From contig NZ_JYLI01000024.1 in NCBI RefSeq assembly GCF_001439785.1, positions 1-64,000 of the forward strand: a DNA stretch of 64,000 bases, in the 5' to 3' direction. Source of the DNA: Pseudomonas poae. Lineage in GTDB: Bacteria > Pseudomonadota > Gammaproteobacteria > Pseudomonadales > Pseudomonadaceae. Shown one piece after another: positions 62,902 through 64,000 of the stretch (position 1 is its first letter; each line of letters begins with the position of its first letter). Both the position numbers and the translations under genes were made by a program. Under the pieces are notes generated by a model. That model worked only from the letters and a program-made list of their open reading frames with translations, made no database searches and was not told where the DNA came from.

Positions 62902-64000
62902 ATGCTGAGTTGGGATGAAGTCGACAACGAGGACACCGCTGAGGCCGTTGTCAGAGGCGCCAACGCCGGCCACGCCAGCGAAGCCAACATGGACCGCCTC
63001 GACGGCGCCGGCGCCGCGGCTGCCATCGAAGCCCGCGCCGTCACCGCCAGTGACTCCGCCGCCATCGTGCGCGCCAAGGCCGCGCTGGACAAACTCGACG
63101 TCGCCGAAGGCCTCGCCGAACTCGAAGGCTCCGCCGCCCGCGTGGCCGTCGACGAAAAGCGCATGATCAACTGCCGCGCCGACCTCAACCAACTCGTGCC
63201 TTTCAAATACGACTGGGCCTGGCAAAAGTACCTCGACGGCTGCGCCAACCACTGGATGCCGCAAGAGGTCAACATGACCGCCGACATCGCCCTGTGGAAG
63301 ACCCCCGAAGGCCTCACCGATGACGAACGCCGCATCGTCATGCGCAACCTCGGGTTCTTCTCAACTGCCGATTCGCTTGTCGCCAACAACCTGGTGCTGG
63401 CCGTGTACCGCCTGATCACCAATCCGGAATGCCGCCAGTACATCCTGCGCCAGGCCTTCGAAGAAGCGATCCACACCCACGCCTACCAGTACTGCATCGA
63501 ATCCCTGGCCATGGATGAAGGCGAGATCTTCAACATGTACCACGAGATCCCATCGGTCGCTAAAAAGGCCGCCTGGGGTTTGAAGTACACCCGCTCGATC
63601 TCCGATCCGAAGTTCGAAACCGGCACCGTCGAGACCGATAAAGAGCTGCTGCGCAACCTCGTCGCCTATTACTGCGTACTGGAAGGCATCTTCTTTTATT
63701 GCGGCTTCACCCAGATCCTGTCCATGGGCCGCCGCAACAAAATGACCGGCGTGGCCGAGCAGTTCCAGTACATCCTGCGCGATGAGTCGATGCACCTGAA
63801 CTTCGGTATCGACGTGATCAACCAGATCAAAATCGAAAACCCGCACTTGTGGGATGCCGAGATGAAGGAAGAAGCGACGCAGATGATTCTCCAGGGCACT
63901 CAACTTGAGATCGAATATGCGCGTGACACCATGCCGCGCGGCGTTCTCGGCATGAATGCGGCGATGATGGAGGATTACCTCAAGTTCATCGCTAACCGCC
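62902..64000 (+). CDS. nrdB: Ribonucleoside-diphosphate reductase beta subunit, 5' part
   Basis: 366 residues visible, the 3' end is beyond the window. Ferritin-like R2 fold: DIALWKTPEG (metal Asp region), RQAFEEAIHTHAYQYCIESL (Glu/His ligands and radical Tyr region), LEGIFFYCGF, and LRDESMHLNFGIDVI (Glu/His). It gives the tyrosyl radical used by NrdA to make deoxyribonucleotides. The Ala-rich N-terminal stretch (VRGANAGHASEANMDRLDGAGAAAA) is typical of pseudomonad NrdB. Controlled by the NrdR boxes 65-112 bases upstream. Confidence 0.95.
   Translation, partial: MLSWDEVDNEDTAEAVVRGANAGHASEANMDRLDGAGAAAAIEARAVTASDSAAIVRAKAALDKLDVAEGLAELEGSAARVAVDEKRMINCRADLNQLVPFKYDWAWQKYLDGCANHWMPQEVNMTADIALWKTPEGLTDDERRIVMRNLGFFSTADSLVANNLVLAVYRLITNPECRQYILRQAFEEAIHTHAYQYCIESLAMDEGEIFNMYHEIPSVAKKAAWGLKYTRSISDPKFETGTVETDKELLRNLVAYYCVLEGIFFYCGFTQILSMGRRNKMTGVAEQFQYILRDESMHLNFGIDVINQIKIENPHLWDAEMKEEATQMILQGTQLEIEYARDTMPRGVLGMNAAMMEDYLKFIANR

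Overview
The window reads as part of the chromosome of a Pseudomonas of the fluorescens group. The right two thirds (about 20.5-64 kb) is GC-rich and carries familiar pseudomonad genes: an ABC-F YbiT factor, uppP, azoR, ggt, the GlgE/TreS-maltokinase/GlgB set, FecI/FecR, a MocR regulator and nrdB with paired NrdR boxes. Many REP/REPIN-type inverted repeats separate these genes. The left third has visibly lower GC, is flanked by broken insertion sequences, and looks like an acquired island.

Layout of the island (1-20.4 kb). An IS3-family end has cut into an IS21-family element (istA fragment, complete istB, end repeats). Then comes a minus-strand block read from 8498 down to 1901: an exported beta-propeller, a SorA-like Mo sulfite dehydrogenase, its SorB-like cytochrome, an anchored cytochrome c, a cbb3-type oxidase subunit I, a triheme CcoO/CcoP-like fusion, a small membrane protein and a secreted COG4315-type protein. 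A YeiE-like LysR regulator and a TDT/SSU1-like exporter sit divergently upstream, and two similar GGT...ACC palindromes mark the two promoter regions. I read this as a sulfite export and respiration module with its own terminal oxidase. A uracil-DNA-glycosylase-like gene and a cyanide-insensitive-type bd oxidase (two subunits) follow. Next is a fluoride-resistance cluster: a recognisable fluoride riboswitch with a sigma70-type promoter, a CLC-F antiporter, two DUF190 proteins plus a third divergent one, two unknown membrane proteins, and extra copies of the two classic fluoride-sensitive enzymes, enolase and inorganic pyrophosphatase. The island ends at an IS21-type end fused to a truncated ISL3-family transposase.

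20.5-25.2 kb is a second accessory patch: an MFS transporter, a frameshifted lipoprotein, a small exported peptide, three tandem exported glycine-rich proteins with Gly at (nearly) every third residue, a DUF1654 remnant and the 3' end of a tyrosine integrase stopping six bases before ybiT.

25.2-64 kb is core-like: transporters, redox enzymes, NAD salvage (PnuC plus a NadR-type kinase), a Rieske/FAD reductase, gamma-glutamyltransferase, a PatB-type C-S lyase, a Mop pseudogene, a Fur-controlled FecI/FecR pair without receptor, a RidA/YheO/D-amino-acid lyase group, a hybrid histidine kinase facing a diguanylate cyclase, the alpha-glucan/trehalose operon, MgtC, MocR, an SDR, an MHYT-GGDEF-EAL protein and the start of nrdB. 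No tRNA, rRNA or CRISPR array was seen. All family assignments were made by eye from motifs and recall, without database searches.
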